From the NCBI RefSeq assembly GCF_008035925.1, contig NZ_CP036264.1:4462402-4526401 (forward strand): a stretch of DNA of 64,000 bases, in the 5' to 3' direction. This document shows positions 38,101 to 46,803 of the stretch, in pieces. Position 1 is the stretch's first letter. The number at the start of each line of letters is the position of its first letter. A program made the position numbers and the translations under genes. The notes beneath the pieces were generated by a model. The model did no database searches. It saw only the letters and a program-made list of their open reading frames with translations, and was not told where the DNA came from. Source of the stretch: Stieleria maiorica. GTDB lineage: Bacteria > Planctomycetota > Planctomycetia > Pirellulales > Pirellulaceae.

Positions 38101-39675
38101 CTCCAACAGATTCAGATCATCGTCGATGATCCGCACCGACACATCGGCGACGGATCGGTTGTGATAACCGGGATCGATGCTGCGGACCGAGTGCGTGATC
38201 AACGTGCTATGGTTGCCTTCGGCGGCCAAGTCGTTGACGGCTTTGACCAAAACGGTTTGGACCTGGTCCCAGTTGTCTGGCGTGAAGACCAAGGTGTTGC
38301 TGCCATCGGCGGCATTTTCCGCCGTCACTTGGCCGGCGTCGTTAGCGAGAGTCACGACCACGTCCGCCGTCGGCGCACCGCTCAGCACAATGTTGTACGA
38401 ATCGTTTTCTCCGCCTTCGACAACATCCGTGGTACTGAACGATTGGCGGATGATGAACCCGGGACCGGGCAGGATCACATGGTCGAAATCCGGGTTCAGA
38501 TCAAAATGAAGCTTTGCCGTCCCATCGGTTTCGATGGTCCGAAAGTCCATGTGCACCTGGTTGATGTACCCGTCGGGCTGACCGGGGCTGAAGAACGCGT
38601 GGAACCAGCCGCTGGTCAACAAATCCGATCCGAACACGCCGTCCAAACTGGCGTCCTGACCGGGGATATCGATGTCCAAGATCAACCATTGCAGATCGGT
38701 CCAAACGATGTCGACTCCCGAATCGGTCGGCAAGTGAAATTCGTCAAAGCCGAAGACGGGAACACTGATCTGGCCGCCGACGCCGCCGACAACTTGTTGC
38801 GTGACAAAGTTGGCGTCGTTTTGGTCCAGGGTGCCGTCGCCGTTGCTGTCCAAGCCTAACTGCAACGCCAGCCGCTCCGATAACACACTGATTTGGGCGC
38901 CGGTGTCGAACAGAAAATTCCCCGGCTGGGCGATACCGTTGTGCTCCGGGATCCCGGTCATAAAGGGGACGTCACCCCAAACCGGTGGCTCGCCGAAGAC
39001 CATCTGGTCCAACGGATCGAATGACAAGCGATTGTCCATTGAGATCGTGTATCGATGCCCAGCGCTGACGGGCACGTCCGTGCTAAATTCTGTTTCCATG
39101 TAGATGCTGTCCAAATCGACCCCGCCACCGGACCAACCGGTGAAATCAAGTGAGACGACTTGGCCTTCCATCGCGGGCATCCCCGCCAAGCCCCACGGCC
39201 CGAGTTGGCTGAAATCTTTGGTCGCGTCGGACATCACTCGCGCATCGAGTATTGTGTGCCGCTGGCCATTGCTGCCGGCATAGTCAAAACGATACGGCAC
39301 CGAGACATCCAACAAGTGCGTCCCCGCGACGCCGCCTTCAAGCAATTGGCCTTGGACGTCATACCCCAACCGCGAATCTTCCATATCGGCAATCGCGGTC
39401 GCCATGGTCAAGATACTGCTGGCACCGGTGTCCAATAGGAACGTGTTGAACAGGTCCGGCCCCAAACTCTCCCAGCGGATACCAGGTCCGGGATCGACGT
39501 CGGCGGCAAACTCCACCGCGACGCGCGGCTGGTCCAAGGCGATGTTGTCCGAGGCGCCCAGTTCGACAAAGCCTGCCGCGAGCAAATTGCGCCGTTCGAG
39601 CCGCTCCAAGCAATGTCGCCGACGTCGGCAGAGACGACCGCCTGCACCTTGATGGACGTGAGAAATAAATCGCAT
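35170..39675 (-). CDS. Giant secreted protein: aspartic-protease-like domain, Calx-beta-like repeats, GEVED, dockerin
   Basis: 1501 residues from the ATG at 39675. The N-terminus is basic and carries LERLERRNLLA (about 23-33), an LEPR-XLL-like planctomycete export tag. Residues about 70-400 contain two aspartic-protease motifs, FLLDTGASS (D82) and FLFDTGAQI (D257), 175 residues apart as in a bilobal pepsin-like fold; a DGVFGSDLLTSGWFHAFF stretch near 346-363 resembles the pepsin C-terminal strand region. A DSNGDGTLDQND calcium-type loop interrupts the second lobe. Four or so Calx-beta-like repeats (about 410-960) follow, then a GEVED domain (about 965-1105) starting EFGDAPAPYPSRVADDGA, a beta-rich region, and a dockerin type I pair (1440-1501) with two DxDGDxDVDGQDYxRFG loops. 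Probably surface-bound and calcium-stabilised. Proteolytic activity is predicted, not shown. Confidence 0.88.
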   Translation of the reverse strand: MRFISHVHQGAGGRLCRRRRHCLERLERRNLLAAGFVELGASDNIALDQPRVAVEFAADVDPGPGIRWESLGPDLFNTFLLDTGASSILTMATAIADMEDSRLGYDVQGQLLEGGVAGTHLLDVSVPYRFDYAGSNGQRHTILDARVMSDATKDFSQLGPWGLAGMPAMEGQVVSLDFTGWSGGGVDLDSIYMETEFSTDVPVSAGHRYTISMDNRLSFDPLDQMVFGEPPVWGDVPFMTGIPEHNGIAQPGNFLFDTGAQISVLSERLALQLGLDSNGDGTLDQNDANFVTQQVVGGVGGQISVPVFGFDEFHLPTDSGVDIVWTDLQWLILDIDIPGQDASLDGVFGSDLLTSGWFHAFFSPGQPDGYINQVHMDFRTIETDGTAKLHFDLNPDFDHVILPGPGFIIRQSFSTTDVVEGGENDSYNIVLSGAPTADVVVTLANDAGQVTAENAADGSNTLVFTPDNWDQVQTVLVKAVNDLAAEGNHSTLITHSVRSIDPGYHNRSVADVSVRIIDDDLNLLEITRDQAGLNPISSIDAIEGGEEVFYWVALSEQPPGATYVAFADSSEQTSAIRLPDRDLLFGQILEFNSGNWNLPQQIALSAVDDAAKEGPHTSRMVHTVIDGRDPFDLITVGATPLVVNITDDDRGVVSITPNRNLQLSESGSTDSYQVSLNLAPRNGQQVHITIQADAQTLVSTDNGLTFGGSRVLTFADASAQTVTVRAIDDAIAEDTHFARITHTVAAPVTDSRYPVDLPIDSAMATILDNETAGLSFSPVAPAAPPPKQDATDFGVMASAATSTESSSATPTIEIHEGSQATYWVALNSQPQADVKVFLNSHHAQVGAVDDAQVSNAFLTFNAENWNTPQAVRLSAADDDLVNGVQDTQLSHNTFSADSAYRGSVMLPIRRIDNDRAEFGDAPAPYPSRVADDGANHLAVGPRLGDHRDDEIDATPTSDATGDDHADLSDEDGVLFGTLKQGQSTAGVNIDLQGASEAKVDAWIDFDADGIWAPNEQILNSANVVAGLQTLNYAVPTTMTLGETFARVRVSSAGGLQPTGPAADGEVEDYRITIREDVAFAVSAPHGQLSLRRVGENVELVDSTANLILMSKPLATTQSLLIDTGGNSGDLVIDYAADGFFAFPDGAAFDLRGGSITVEGTGTSTTRLSSTEGALSGGMVNVRDASTVTTIRWNDAGAVSLRAMQSIEIDGPLNLADQTLSLDASNPVTLGSVTEFAGGRIESSGPITLAGTLIVQPRPGVSPEVGDSTVLVTAPTLNGSFENQNLPAPAVGTDWDLNRQATQLRLVLVDLAQVSAVAPAHAGNSNQRSQITTVDVVFEGQVDIDSDAFELRRRDGDGEIVTTSFSLASDSQGNSVASLRFSGDLTRGNSAALVDGNYQLTIDPSKVRRAGTSVTLDGNDDGRQGGDFVFGAAATDRFFAFFGDTDGDRDVDGQDYGRFGLSFLKSEGTAGYNPDLDSDGDGDVDGQDYARFGQRFLKTLPF

Positions 39676-39988
39676 CGATTCGTTGGATGCCGGAAAAGAG
39701 CATGGAAAAGGAGGATGCGTGGGATGCAACGTATCAGTTGCTCGGGCCGCGTCAACTGAAAAACACATCCGAGAGACTCATCAGAGTGCAACGCGGTGTC
39801 GCTCCGCAAAAACCGCTCACCGAGATGCAGAAGAACCCACTGTGGGGACCATGGCCACCCGTGCGGCATCGTCATGGTCTATCGACGGCTGGCGTTTCAT
39901 CGCCAGCCGTCACGTGATCGCAGCCGGGCGGGGCACACGCTGAACCAAGAAAGGGAATCACAGTGAAGTCATTCCGGCAATCGATCAT
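39676..39988. other. Intergenic region with one perfect hairpin
   Basis: 313 bp between the large secreted protein start and the Lnt stop (both minus strand). A perfect 11-bp stem, GACGGCTGGCG (39884-39894) with CGCCAGCCGTC (39901-39911), and a 6-base loop lies 78 bp beyond the lnt stop; no T-run follows on either strand. Nothing else recognisable; it presumably also contains the promoter of the large gene. Confidence 0.55.
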
Positions 39989-41440
39989 TCAATCAGTGGT
40001 GCAAGGGATGTTCGCAACCAGAACACCTTCGACACCGCACGGAAGTCGTTGGACGACTCGCCCCGCCGGATCGATGATACAAGTGATCCCGGTCGATGAG
40101 CAGCGGAGGAACCATGTTCGGTTTTCCACGGCCCTCAATCGCGCCAGCCGCAGGTGCTGTTCGAGCGTGATTTCACTGGAGAATGCCGATGCATTGATCA
40201 AACCGACCAAAACATTCGCGCCGCAGCGGAAATTCGCCGCTGCAATACTCGGGTCGGTGTCTTCGTAGCAAACCGTCACGCCGATGTTGATCCCGCCCGG
40301 CAGGATCAATGGTGCGAAATCGTTTCCGCGAACCAGGTCCATGTCCACGGCCAACCACTCGCGAATCCACGGCAGCAGAGGCTCCATCGGCACATACTCG
40401 CCGATCGGCATCAACGTTCGCTTGGACGTCCGCGCGACGATGCGATTGTCGGCATCAATCAAAAACGCACAGTTACGATAGGGCCCTCGGTCTCGTCCGC
40501 CTTCGTCATACGTCTTCGCTCCGGCTAACAAGTGCGCGCGATTGTTGGCATAGGGAACCAGTGCCGGATTCGGTGCTTCGGAAAGCTCGGTTGTACGTTG
40601 TTCATCGCGAAAATCCGCAAGTGCCGAGTGATAGATTCCGAGGGAGGATTCGGGCCAGACGTACAAGTCCACCGGATCGCGGATCGAATCGGACAGCTCT
40701 CTCAGCCGTTCAACCGCCCCAACCTTGGTCGGATCGACTTGGACGATCGCGACGCGGAACAGGCTGGAACCGCATTGAAGTTGGGCAACTTGATCCGCAC
40801 GCCGCTCGCCCCAAATGAAACAGCCGACGAGTATGACGCCGACGATCGCTAATGGCAGCTGTCCTGGTGGAGCGATAGCGGATGCAGGGCGTACGGCGGT
40901 CATTCCCGTCGACCACGATGCCAAGAGTACGCTGCCTGCCATAGCCCAGGCCGCGATCAACGGCGTGCCGCCGAGTTCCGCCAATTGGACGACCGGCGGA
41001 TCATCCAAATACGTGTGCGCAATCGACCAGGGAAAAACCCTCGGCCACAACGTTTCCATCGCGACCCAAATCGGAACGACCACAAAAACCCAAACGCGAC
41101 CGATGCGCCAGAGGATCGAGGCTGAGCCTGCAAAGGCCGCAAAGGGAATGGATTCCCAAACCAGAAACAACAGGAATCCGGCGAACGAGCCGACGATGCC
41201 CAGGTTGGTCGTTTCATAGATCGTTCGCGGCACCCAATGGAATGCGAATAGCAAATGAATCAGTCCACAGATCAAGCCGAGCCGCGCGGCCGGACGGACG
41301 GTTCTCGCGATCGCCATGCGAACCAAGATGGCCCAGCCGAGCGTACTAAGGACTCCGCTGTCTGGCATGAGCCAGGCGACGCTCATCAGCAGTGCCGGTA
41401 CCAGAATCAACCAGGGAGATAGGATCATCGAACCTGTCAT
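39989..41440 (-). CDS. lnt: Apolipoprotein N-acyltransferase
   Basis: Transfers an acyl chain to the N-terminal cysteine of apolipoproteins in the inner membrane, the last step of lipoprotein maturation. 483 residues from the ATG at 41440. About six to seven N-terminal helices (up to about residue 220) precede a periplasmic nitrilase-fold domain. The nitrilase Glu-Lys-Cys triad is visible: E in VWPESSLG, K in TSKRTLMPIGEYVP and C in VTVCYEDTDP. A GTG at 41518 would add 26 residues and create a one-base overlap with the upstream secreted-protein gene (TAGTG), so coupling of the two genes is possible; the shorter form starts nearer the first helix. Confidence 0.9.
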   Translation of the reverse strand: MTGSMILSPWLILVPALLMSVAWLMPDSGVLSTLGWAILVRMAIARTVRPAARLGLICGLIHLLFAFHWVPRTIYETTNLGIVGSFAGFLLFLVWESIPFAAFAGSASILWRIGRVWVFVVVPIWVAMETLWPRVFPWSIAHTYLDDPPVVQLAELGGTPLIAAWAMAGSVLLASWSTGMTAVRPASAIAPPGQLPLAIVGVILVGCFIWGERRADQVAQLQCGSSLFRVAIVQVDPTKVGAVERLRELSDSIRDPVDLYVWPESSLGIYHSALADFRDEQRTTELSEAPNPALVPYANNRAHLLAGAKTYDEGGRDRGPYRNCAFLIDADNRIVARTSKRTLMPIGEYVPMEPLLPWIREWLAVDMDLVRGNDFAPLILPGGINIGVTVCYEDTDPSIAAANFRCGANVLVGLINASAFSSEITLEQHLRLARLRAVENRTWFLRCSSTGITCIIDPAGRVVQRLPCGVEGVLVANIPCTTD

Positions 41441-41517
41441 GGGGCCGCTCGAAAAAAGAGGTCCGCGAGACGGCTTTTGATTCCGTCCCGCGAACTCCAC
41501 GACGCTGGGGTGCACCA

Positions 41518-41883
41518 CTAGAGGTTGATCTGCGTTCGTTTGCCTTTGGCGACCGACACACTGGTCACGTTGAACGAGGACACGTCGACGGTGGTGGAGT
41601 CGGGATCGACCAACGCCGTCGCAACCGTGTGTGATCCGGTCCTCAGGTTCTTAAACTCGGTCGATTCGCCGGGGTTAAGAATCTTTCCTCCGCGAGCGGT
41701 AAATTCGCTGGCATTGGTGGACGCTTTGAGCGACTCACTCGGATTGACCGCGACCAGACCGATCTTCGTGGACGACTTGTTGGTGAACCGGATCGATCCG
41801 TTCGACTTGCTACCGCCGCCTGCTTCGGCGACTGAGCCCAGGACAACCATCAAAGCCATCGACAGAACAACATGCTTGAACAT
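41518..41883 (-). CDS. Small secreted protein, function unknown
   Basis: 121 residues with a clear signal peptide (MFKHVVLSMALMVVLGSVAEA, cleavage near residue 21). The mature part has a glycine/serine-rich start and predicted beta-strands rich in Ser, Thr and Val (NGSIRFTNKSSTKIGLVAV, TEFKNLRTGSHTVATALV), suggesting a small beta-sandwich domain such as a carbohydrate- or surface-binding module. No family recognised. It precedes lnt on the same strand and its TAG stop overlaps a potential GTG start of lnt by one base. No lipobox cysteine is present, so it is not an obvious Lnt substrate. Confidence 0.78.
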   Translation of the reverse strand: MFKHVVLSMALMVVLGSVAEAGGGSKSNGSIRFTNKSSTKIGLVAVNPSESLKASTNASEFTARGGKILNPGESTEFKNLRTGSHTVATALVDPDSTTVDVSSFNVTSVSVAKGKRTQINL

Positions 41884-41966
41884 TGAGTGTTTACTCCATC
41901 AGAGACAAAGGTGAACGAATACCGAGAAAGTTAAGCAACCGTTGGATTTGTTTGATGTGTCTCCTT

Positions 41967-42821
41967 TCAATCGTGTGATTCAATCGCTGGCGTGATTTCG
42001 CGACCGTTACGAGAACACAGTGCACCGATCAGCGATGGATCCATGGATTCGGTCATGAAGTGCACTGAACCATCCGCGAAAGCGACTTGAGCCCCCGCGG
42101 GATGGAGGCTGAAGATCTCGCCGCTGCCGTCGACGTTGATGCCGCCGTTGTCATGAGAAATGGCGCTACGGCCATCAGCCCAAAGACCATGTTCGGAAGA
42201 CAATCGATCGACGACTTCAGCAATCATCAGGGTTTGGCTGGTGCCGTCGACGATTTCCGTCAGCGTCACCGCAGTTCGGCGTTGGGGGGACGACCCGATC
42301 AGGACGCCGTTGTTGATGTCCAGTCCGACCAACGATCGTGCGCTCGCCAGTGCGCTGCCCATCACGCCGGCGTAGTCGGTGTCGCCCGGAAAGTCATTGA
42401 CGGACGTGGGGCAACGAAACACAGGCAACACGGTCACCGAGAGTTGCAGATTGCGTGTGGCGTCATTCCAAGCAACCTTGCGGTCCCAAAGGCCGGCGAT
42501 CTCAGGCTGTTCCAATTGCCCCAGCACCGCGGCGGCCCACGATTGATTCCTGCCGGCGCCGCGATCATTACCGAAGGGAAGTCTGCCGAACTGGTCGTGA
42601 AACTGATGCAGTGCCAGCGACTGTTGACGCAGGTGATTCGCACAGCTGATACGACGCGACTGTTCCCGAGCGGCTTGAACGCCGGATGATAGCAACGAGA
42701 CGAGGACTCCCATCATGCTGATGACCACCAGCAATTCGATCAACGTAAACGCGCGGTGTATCCGCAGGGGGCGCCGCTTGCTGCGATTCAATCCAATCGA
42801 CTGATCGTCTCTGATGGTCAT
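41967..42821 (-). CDS. DUF1559 protein with prepilin-type N-terminus
   Basis: 284 residues, a short member. Prepilin site at RA|FTLIELLVVISMMGVLVS (glutamate at +5) after a 23-residue basic leader, then SGVQAAREQSRRISCANHLRQQSLALHQFHD, the diagnostic DUF1559 stretch. The body contains the usual DGTSQTLMIAE element, and the C-terminus has HPAGAQVAFADGSVHFMTESM. It should be processed by prepilin peptidase and anchored in a pseudopilus or membrane. The gene lies 83 bp upstream of the small secreted protein gene on the same strand. Third DUF1559 gene of the window; the three are clearly different in length and loop content. Confidence 0.9.
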   Translation of the reverse strand: MTIRDDQSIGLNRSKRRPLRIHRAFTLIELLVVISMMGVLVSLLSSGVQAAREQSRRISCANHLRQQSLALHQFHDQFGRLPFGNDRGAGRNQSWAAAVLGQLEQPEIAGLWDRKVAWNDATRNLQLSVTVLPVFRCPTSVNDFPGDTDYAGVMGSALASARSLVGLDINNGVLIGSSPQRRTAVTLTEIVDGTSQTLMIAEVVDRLSSEHGLWADGRSAISHDNGGINVDGSGEIFSLHPAGAQVAFADGSVHFMTESMDPSLIGALCSRNGREITPAIESHD

Positions 42822-43184
42822 CTTGTTGATCTCGATTGCTTTGTCCGACTCGAAACCTCGTTTGAGTGCGATGATCGTATCGAGCGTTTGGTGGCATCCA
42901 AGGGCCGGATTAGGAACGCAGGCGGAACGCCTTGGTAGAGGCCAATCAGTACAGCGATGATTGAAACCGTCATGAGTGTTGGTGTCCAGGCTTTAGCCGC
43001 CTTCGGTCGCTGCGTCGCAGCGACGGGGAATCGCCTAAAGGCTAAACACCAACCGGTTGCGGATGGCGTTGCAGTTCTTTGGCCTGCCTCTCTTGTCGTT
43101 CAACCCAACCGCTCGGATAATCCGCGTCGGGGCTGCGGTGACTTGCGAACGAAATCGGCTTTCCCTGTGGCATAGGCGACCGTC
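42822..43184. repeat. Gap containing a palindromic repeat (42978-43053)
   Basis: 363 bp between divergent genes. 42978-43053 is a copy of the GTTGGTGTCCAGGCTTTAGC family: the outer arms pair, and GTCGCTGCGTCGCAGCGAC forms an inner hairpin. It is almost the same as the copy at 31496-31568. The remainder has no supportable gene and should contain the promoters for the DUF1559 gene and the regulator at 43185. Confidence 0.8.
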
Positions 43185-43883
43185 ATGACTTTGCTGGATC
43201 ACACCTCTTACCGTATCCGCTCCAACCGTCTGCGAGCAGTTCGCGTCGGGATCGGTTTAAGTCAAACTCAACTCGCCGCAGCGGCGGGGTATTCGTCACG
43301 TTTGATTCGCAAGGCCGAATCAGTCGGCCGGCTCTCCGGGGCGGCGGTCAAGGACATCGTCCAGGCGCTTCGCGAACGTGGCGCCGACGTCGACACGGAC
43401 GACTTGCTATTTGATGACTTGTTGACGGGAAAGCGGTTTGTCGAGTGCTTTGAGGAGTACGGCGAATGCTGCTTGGATCGCTGCGGGGATCTTTTGGCCG
43501 ACGGCTTTAGATTTCATGCAGCGGGAAGTTTTTGCCATCCGCTGTATGTTGCCAATTATGACAAATCAGGACTTCAGCTCTGGCTGAATCGCTTTTTTTC
43601 ACTCTTCCAGTGCGAGACGAACGATCCGATGTCGCCCCGGTATTTGATCGGGGACCACGCGATCACGGCCCGATGCAGCTTGGTCCTGATCCGCGACGGA
43701 CAAACCAGTCCAAGAATCTGGATGAATTTTCATTTCGAGATCCGGCACGGTTTGATTCACCGTCTTGACAGCGAATACGACACGCAGGCGGTGTTAGAAT
43801 TTGCCAACCCGGTCAGACGGCCCCGGTCTGCATCCGAAGTGTCGCAATCAACCGTTTTTAATCATTCGGATCGACCAAGTTGA
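43185..43883 (+). CDS. XRE-family regulator with C-terminal SnoaL/NTF2-like domain
   Basis: 232 residues. The N-terminal helix-turn-helix (about 14-65) reads LRAVRVGIGLSQTQLAAAAGYSSRLIRKAE, a Cro/C1-type DNA-binding domain. The C-terminal part (about 80-205) has the length and strand pattern of a SnoaL/NTF2-like pocket, for example ITARCSLVLIRDGQ and IWMNFHFEIRHGLIHRLDSEYD. So it is probably a one-component regulator that binds a small ligand. The last 26 bases overlap the end of the convergent sulfatase gene. Target genes unknown. Confidence 0.8.
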   Translation: MTLLDHTSYRIRSNRLRAVRVGIGLSQTQLAAAAGYSSRLIRKAESVGRLSGAAVKDIVQALRERGADVDTDDLLFDDLLTGKRFVECFEEYGECCLDRCGDLLADGFRFHAAGSFCHPLYVANYDKSGLQLWLNRFFSLFQCETNDPMSPRYLIGDHAITARCSLVLIRDGQTSPRIWMNFHFEIRHGLIHRLDSEYDTQAVLEFANPVRRPRSASEVSQSTVFNHSDRPS

Positions 43884-45297
43884 TCCAATCCGGATAGAGC
43901 GGCCGAACTTCGGTGTCTCGCGTTCCCAGCCCGGTCGGCGCCGGTGGGCAGCGTTCGATCACTTCCACCAGTTGTCGGCGACTCTGTGTCGCTTGCGGAT
44001 CGAGACGCTGATCGGCCAGATCATTCGATTCCCGCAGATCGACCGGAACGTTGTAGAAGCGTCCGTCGCGGTAAAGCTTGAAATCCTGGTTGCGGACAAA
44101 TTGGCCGGGAGTCTTGTTCCAATAGGGTTGATAGTGGCACAACACCCATTGCCGCGGAGTCCCATTCTCGCCCCGCAGCTGTGGAAGAAAGCTGCGTCCA
44201 TCGATCGGATCGTCGGCTCCCAGGGATTGCCCGGAAGCGGCGGCCAGGGTCGGGAACAGATCGGTGAATTCGATCAAATCGTCGAGAACCGTTCCCGGCG
44301 GTGTCGTGCCTTTCCAAGACGCGACCATGGGAACGTGGGTACCCATGTCGGTCATACCGCCCTTTCCCCCACGAATCGTCTGGCCGTTCCAGCGCGAGCT
44401 GATGGATGTGTTGGTACCGTTGTCGGCTGTGAAGATGATGATGGTGTTTTCCAGCTGGTCGAGCTCGCGAACTTGGGCGACAATTCGGCCGACGATCTTG
44501 TCCATGTATTGAACCATCGCGACGAAGTTCTCCTTCCGCTCAGCCTTGTCTTTGGGCGCTTTGTTGGTGGACTGGTCACGTGGTGCATCGCCGATGGTGT
44601 CTGGAGTTTTGACGAACGGGTCGTGCACCAACATCATCGGGTAATAGACGAAAAATGGATCGTGTTGATTTCGCTGCATGAACTCACAGATGAAATCACA
44701 CAGCAGATCCGGTCCATACTTTCCATGATTGTCCTGGACACCTTGCATCTGCCCGTTGCGTTCCAGCGGCGGGCTCCAGAAGCGTTCGCCGCCGCCGTCT
44801 TTGATCTGCTTTCCCGTCGTGACCTGCCACAAGTACGACTCGTCAAATCCGGCCTGCTGCGGTCGCGTCGGGTCGTCGTGACCTGGCAATTGGTTGTACA
44901 GCCCGTTCAGTTGCCATTTTCCGGCGATCGCGGTTTTATAGCCGGCCACCTTCATTAGATGGCCGAAGGTTTTTTCGTTGGGATCCAGATAGCCGAAGTG
45001 CGTGTAGTTGCGAAAGTTGTACTTGCCGGTCATCAATTTGACGCGACTGGGAGTACAGATCGGTGTCGAGTAGCAATGGGTGAATCGCACGCCATCGGCG
45101 GCTAGGGCATCGATGTGCGGCGTCGCGTAGTCTTCGGCCCCATAGCAGCTGAACGCTTCCCAGCTGACGTCGTCGGCCATGATCAGGATCACGTTCGGCT
45201 TGTCACCGATTTCCCTGGCTGTTGCGGTCTCGGTTGCAACGGCGGTCAAGAACCCGATCCAGCATAAAGTGCCGACGACGTTGACGATCAGTTTCAT
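43858..45297 (-). CDS. Secreted sulfatase
   Basis: 479 residues with a signal peptide (about 1-28, cleavage near TATAREIG). Metal-binding ADDVSWE (D42, D43), the sulfatase signature C81-T-P-S-R with C81 as the formylglycine precursor, AGKWQLNG and FTADNGTNTS are present. Sequence and loop lengths differ from the sulfatase at 18989-20413, so the two likely have different substrates. Its 3' end overlaps the regulator gene on the opposite strand by 26 bp. A small zinc-ribbon gene lies upstream on the same strand 51 bp away. Confidence 0.93.
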   Translation of the reverse strand: MKLIVNVVGTLCWIGFLTAVATETATAREIGDKPNVILIMADDVSWEAFSCYGAEDYATPHIDALAADGVRFTHCYSTPICTPSRVKLMTGKYNFRNYTHFGYLDPNEKTFGHLMKVAGYKTAIAGKWQLNGLYNQLPGHDDPTRPQQAGFDESYLWQVTTGKQIKDGGGERFWSPPLERNGQMQGVQDNHGKYGPDLLCDFICEFMQRNQHDPFFVYYPMMLVHDPFVKTPDTIGDAPRDQSTNKAPKDKAERKENFVAMVQYMDKIVGRIVAQVRELDQLENTIIIFTADNGTNTSISSRWNGQTIRGGKGGMTDMGTHVPMVASWKGTTPPGTVLDDLIEFTDLFPTLAAASGQSLGADDPIDGRSFLPQLRGENGTPRQWVLCHYQPYWNKTPGQFVRNQDFKLYRDGRFYNVPVDLRESNDLADQRLDPQATQSRRQLVEVIERCPPAPTGLGTRDTEVRPLYPDWINLVDPND

Positions 45298-45348
45298 AAC
45301 GGGTTTTCAGCGAGAATCGAGCGTAAGTTGAGAGATGTCCCTGACACC

Positions 45349-45558
45349 CTAACTTAGCCGGCCACCGCTGCTGGTCGCCAGTAGTGAATCCGCTCGATCC
45401 ATCAGCTCCGATTCATTGGCTCGATTGCCCGTCGGGGCGGTGGCGCGAAAATCGGAATGGCAATGGCCACACGTGATTTCCTTTCCAAAGCATTGGATCG
45501 GGATCAGCGTCTTTCGGCCGCAAATCGGACACGTTTTGCAGAATTTCAATTGGGTCAT
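45349..45558 (-). CDS. Small zinc-ribbon protein
   Basis: 69 residues. Two C-x2-C pairs, CPICGR (near residue 10) and CGHCHSD (near residue 30), form a probable treble-clef or ribbon zinc site in the first half; the rest is polar. The ATG at 45558 has GGAG seven bases upstream and is preferred over a GTG at 45597. It lies upstream of the sulfatase gene on the same strand. Planctomycetes have many such small zinc proteins with unknown roles. Confidence 0.68.
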   Translation of the reverse strand: MTQLKFCKTCPICGRKTLIPIQCFGKEITCGHCHSDFRATAPTGNRANESELMDRADSLLATSSGGRLS

Positions 45559-46070
45559 GCCATCACTCCGTTGTTTTATTCGTTCAAACCACGACACGCT
45601 GCGTCACGCTGATCCATTGCACGAGCTGTCCCACGATGGCCTGTCGCACGAGGGCCCCACGCAAATGAGTCTTTGCCAAAGTGAACGCATCAACGTTTTT
45701 GATCGAAACGGTGGACGTGTTCGCTACGGCCGATTGCTGAACTCTCCAGGGACGATGCTGTCCCGAGGTGCCCGAGGAATCGGGCGCAAGAATCGTTCTT
45801 TGATAAGAGAGGTCCACGATTGGTCGCCAATCGCGATGGGGACGATTCTAGATGATGCTCGCCCCCCGTCAACTGAAGAGAGTTTCACTATCGCGCGATT
45901 TTGCAGCAGTTCATCGGATCCTCACCGATCGACAACCAACCCGTCGCATGAGCAGTCGGTCGCGGAAGCCGCCAAGGCTTTCGGCGCTAACGGACGCGTC
46001 TTTGGCCGCGTCGCGAAACTCTTGGCGAGTTCCGCTACGGTCATTCTCGGGCAGTACGATGAGAACTGCG
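45559..46070. other. Non-coding gap, no supportable gene
   Basis: 512 bp. Short open frames occur on both strands, but none has domain-like composition. One dispersed word, CGGAAGCCGCCAAGGCTTTCG (45963-45983), recurs at 56304-56324 and in a degenerate form near 59160. Promoters for the zinc-ribbon gene would lie at the low-coordinate end. Confidence 0.55.
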
Positions 46071-46580
46071 TCAGGAACTCGCTTGCGTTTTTTGGGGCAA
46101 GACCCAATTCGGTCGAACGAAATGACAGGTGTACCCGCCGGGATGACGTATCAGGTAATCTTGGTGCTCGGGTTCGGCTTCCCAGAAATCTCCCGCCGCC
46201 GCGACCTCGGTGACCACCTTGCCCGGCCACAGCCCCGAAGTGTCGACTTCGGCGATGGTTTCTTCCGCGATGCGTTTCTGATCGTCGTTGGTGTAATAGA
46301 TCGCCGACCGATACGACATCCCACGGTCGTTGCCTTGTCGATTCAAGGTCGTCGGATCATGGACCTGGAAAAAGAATTCCAAAAGTTTACGAAAGCTGGT
46401 TTGACTGGGATCAAACAGCACCTCGATTGCTTCGGCATGCGTGCCATGGTTGCGGTAGGTCGCGTCGACCACGTCGCCACCGGTGTAGCCGACTCGGGTG
46501 GACGTCACACCAGGTTGCTTGCGAAACAGGTCTTCCATTCCCCAGAAACATCCGCCCGCCAAAATGGCTCGTTCAGTCAT
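46071..46580 (-). CDS. msrA: Peptide methionine sulfoxide reductase A
   Basis: Reduces methionine-S-sulfoxide in proteins; 169 residues from the ATG at 46580, normal for the core MsrA domain. The catalytic motif GGCFWGMED has C11. The family regions [23 protein letters not shown] and YRSAIYY are all present. No signal peptide, so cytosolic. No MsrB domain is fused and none lies next to it. Upstream in-frame codons to 46646 look unlike a signal sequence and were rejected. Single-gene unit, divergent from the DUF1592 gene. Confidence 0.95.
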   Translation of the reverse strand: MTERAILAGGCFWGMEDLFRKQPGVTSTRVGYTGGDVVDATYRNHGTHAEAIEVLFDPSQTSFRKLLEFFFQVHDPTTLNRQGNDRGMSYRSAIYYTNDDQKRIAEETIAEVDTSGLWPGKVVTEVAAAGDFWEAEPEHQDYLIRHPGGYTCHFVRPNWVLPQKTQASS

Positions 46581-46689
46581 CGCTACGGCTCCTTGTCTTT
46601 GAACGATTGGTTGCGGTGGTCGGGGGCAGCCCAGACAGCCGCGCACCCGAATCTAGTATACCGGGTCGGACAGCGCTCGATGGACGTAG

Positions 46690-46709
46690 CCCCGCTCGCC
46701 AGAGCGGGG
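46690..46709. repeat. Short palindrome, GTAGCCCCGCTC type
   Basis: CCCCGCTC (46690-46697) and GAGCGGGG (46702-46709) with a GCCA loop, preceded by GACGTAG as in the related element at 12937-12957. It lies in the divergent gap between msrA and the DUF1592 gene, so it is not a terminator there and argues for a mobile or dispersed origin of the motif. Confidence 0.65.
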
Positions 46710-46803
46710 AATCTCCAGGGGATCACCGTCTAACGAAGGTAGCTACGTCTGGGTGCCGAATGATGACGATTTGGGCATTGGACAATCGTCGATCGCTGCT
46801 AAA

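Noticed and set aside
45584-45817. 77-residue open frame on the minus strand upstream of the zinc-ribbon gene
   Set aside because: No ribosome binding site, domain or compositional support.
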